Source of the DNA: Lentisphaerota bacterium
GTDB taxonomy: Bacteria > Verrucomicrobiota > Lentisphaeria > Victivallales > Victivallaceae
Direction of reading: 5' to 3'
DNA length: 38,659 bases
NCBI GenBank assembly: GCA_015061725.1
Contig: SUVX01000030.1
Coordinates: 1-38,659, forward strand
Shown: one piece after another, positions 37,872 to 38,659 of the stretch
Layout of the letters: the number at the start of each line of letters is the position of its first letter
Position numbering within the stretch: position 1 is the stretch's first letter
The notes under the pieces: model-generated
The model's database searches: none
Seen by the model: the letters and a program-made list of their open reading frames with translations, nothing else
Told to the model about the DNA's origin: nothing
Translations under genes and position numbers: made by a program

Positions 37872-38642
37872 TCACCACTCTGCTCCGGCTTCATTCCATG
37901 TGCGGTAGGGCATATAACTGTACGGCTGACACCACGCCTTCCAATCATTGTAGGTGGCATACATATTGAAAGCTTCAGCGTGTCCGTCTGCATACAGATG
38001 ATTATTCCGTCCACCGTGAGGGTGTGCAAGATTGTCAATATCTGTTGCGGCTGTAACGATCGTTATGCGTTCTCCGTCTTTGATTCCCTCCATCAGTGTT
38101 ACAAACTTTGAGGGATATTTTGCCCGGTTGATCCTGCGGGCGTGATAATTTTTGTTGCCTTTCTGGACATAATCAAGATCCCCGAGACGGCGGTTGTAGG
38201 TGTAGGTCGGCAAGTATTCCCCGAACTCATTGGGTTTCAATTCTCCTTCAAGCGTCGGACAACGCAAAAGTTTACCTGCCCGATCAAGCTGCACAGTCCT
38301 TGTTCTGCCCATCAACGGATTGATACACTGCAGCCAGCTGCGCACCAGAACTTCATTATTCTTTTTAAGACCGTAGGAAATTGGCATATAACCATCGTTT
38401 CCATCCGCATAAAAAAGAAAGATTTTTCCTGTTTCGCGTTCATTATTCAAACAGGAAATCGCCCTGCCCCTCTCCCTTGCCTGCTGCAATGCGGGCATGA
38501 GCATTGCCGCAAGAATGGCGATGATAGCGATAACAACCAGCAGTTCTATGAGAGTAAAGGGGCTGGATGCGAGGGGAAAAGACAACTTTTTTTCACGGGA
38601 AAAAAAGTTTTCTTTTCCCCTCGCGCTCCCCTTTTCTTTCAA
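37872..38642 (-). CDS. Type IV prepilin-like protein (DUF1559-type) heading the lacZ operon; start uncertain
   Basis: About 256 aa with the prepilin motif [19 protein letters not shown] (starting at residue 29 if TTG 38642 is the start), followed by [12 protein letters not shown] and a globular domain with [10 protein letters not shown]. The frame stays open to the window edge, so the true start may lie outside; there is no ATG before the prepilin motif. The residue before the F is Pro28, unlike the usual Gly. The charged N-terminal segment (residues 7-25) is encoded by a near-perfect inverted repeat. It lies 20 nt before the DUF4838-type gene. The role in the envelope is unknown. Confidence 0.8.
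   Translation of the reverse strand: MKEKGSARGKENFFSREKKLSFPLASSPFTLIELLVVIAIIAILAAMLMPALQQARERGRAISCLNNERETGKIFLFYADGNDGYMPISYGLKKNNEVLVRSWLQCINPLMGRTRTVQLDRAGKLLRCPTLEGELKPNEFGEYLPTYTYNRRLGDLDYVQKGNKNYHARRINRAKYPSKFVTLMEGIKDGERITIVTAATDIDNLAHPHGGRNNHLYADGHAEAFNMYATYNDWKAWCQPYSYMPYRTWNEAGAEW
38465..38537. repeat. Prepilin helix-coding repeat, copy 2
   Basis: Partner of 32165-32237, at a constant offset of 6300 nt with two mismatches in 73. Confidence 0.85.
38569..38624. repeat. Near-perfect 26-bp inverted repeat in the prepilin 5' coding region
   Basis: The arms 38569-38594 and 38599-38624 are complementary at 25 of 26 positions around the 4-nt loop ACGG. In the - strand mRNA it would form one very stable hairpin over codons 7-25 of the prepilin gene. 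No T-run follows, so it is not a normal terminator. Confidence 0.85.
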
Positions 38643-38659
38643 AAAAAGCGGGGTATTTT

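Overview
The window looks like chromosomal DNA of a Lentisphaerota (Victivallales-type, probably gut-associated) bacterium. The evidence is two type IV prepilin-like proteins with the [19 protein letters not shown] segment that is very abundant in that phylum, several secreted CBM9-like and DUF4838-type glycan proteins, and many glycosidases without SusC/SusD or ABC sugar transporters. This assignment comes from family knowledge, not a database search. No tRNA, rRNA, CRISPR array, insertion sequence or phage gene was seen.

Region 1 (1-4200, + strand): an acid-resistance-type pair, an AdiA-like PLP decarboxylase followed 17 nt later by a GadC-like amino-acid antiporter, ending at a clear intrinsic terminator. 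A 30-codon ORF ends just before the decarboxylase ribosome binding site. Region 2 (4237-8270): a secreted UGSC-family gene broken by a one-base frameshift, then on the - strand a six-helix membrane protein gene and a truncated tandem copy of its first 90 codons together with its 5' leader. Region 3 (8370-12004, - strand): a two-gene unit, a 928-aa CBM9/TIM-barrel/discoidin-like secreted protein and a 282-aa secreted partner, with its own promoter. Region 4 (12129-12782): a stand-alone HD (p)ppGpp-hydrolase-like gene with its own promoter and a shared bidirectional terminator.

Region 5 (32444 down to 12805, - strand): a possible single transcription unit of about 19.6 kb. It starts at a perfect-consensus sigma70 promoter and contains, in order, prepilin-like protein, 279-aa secreted protein, 923-aa CBM9 protein, CBM9-metallophosphoesterase fusion, six-hairpin glycosidase-like protein, GH36 alpha-galactosidase-like protein, creatininase-family hydrolase, NhaC antiporter, SbcD, SbcC, AgcS symporter and a second metallophosphoesterase. 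No gap between consecutive genes exceeds about 26 nt and several overlap. Region 6 (38642 down to 32524, - strand): a second unit with another prepilin-like protein, a DUF4838-type protein and LacZ.

Taken together, regions 3, 5 and 6 look like machinery for taking apart a galactose-containing glycan (alpha- and beta-galactosidase, six-hairpin glycosidase, phosphoesterases), coupled to sodium-driven transport. The most distinctive feature is a trio of secreted proteins (about 280 aa, about 925 aa, and a phosphoesterase) present twice in the window, with a prepilin-like gene heading both glycan operons. That is the best candidate here for an undescribed system. The DNA repair pair sbcDC inside this operon is a second unexpected feature.
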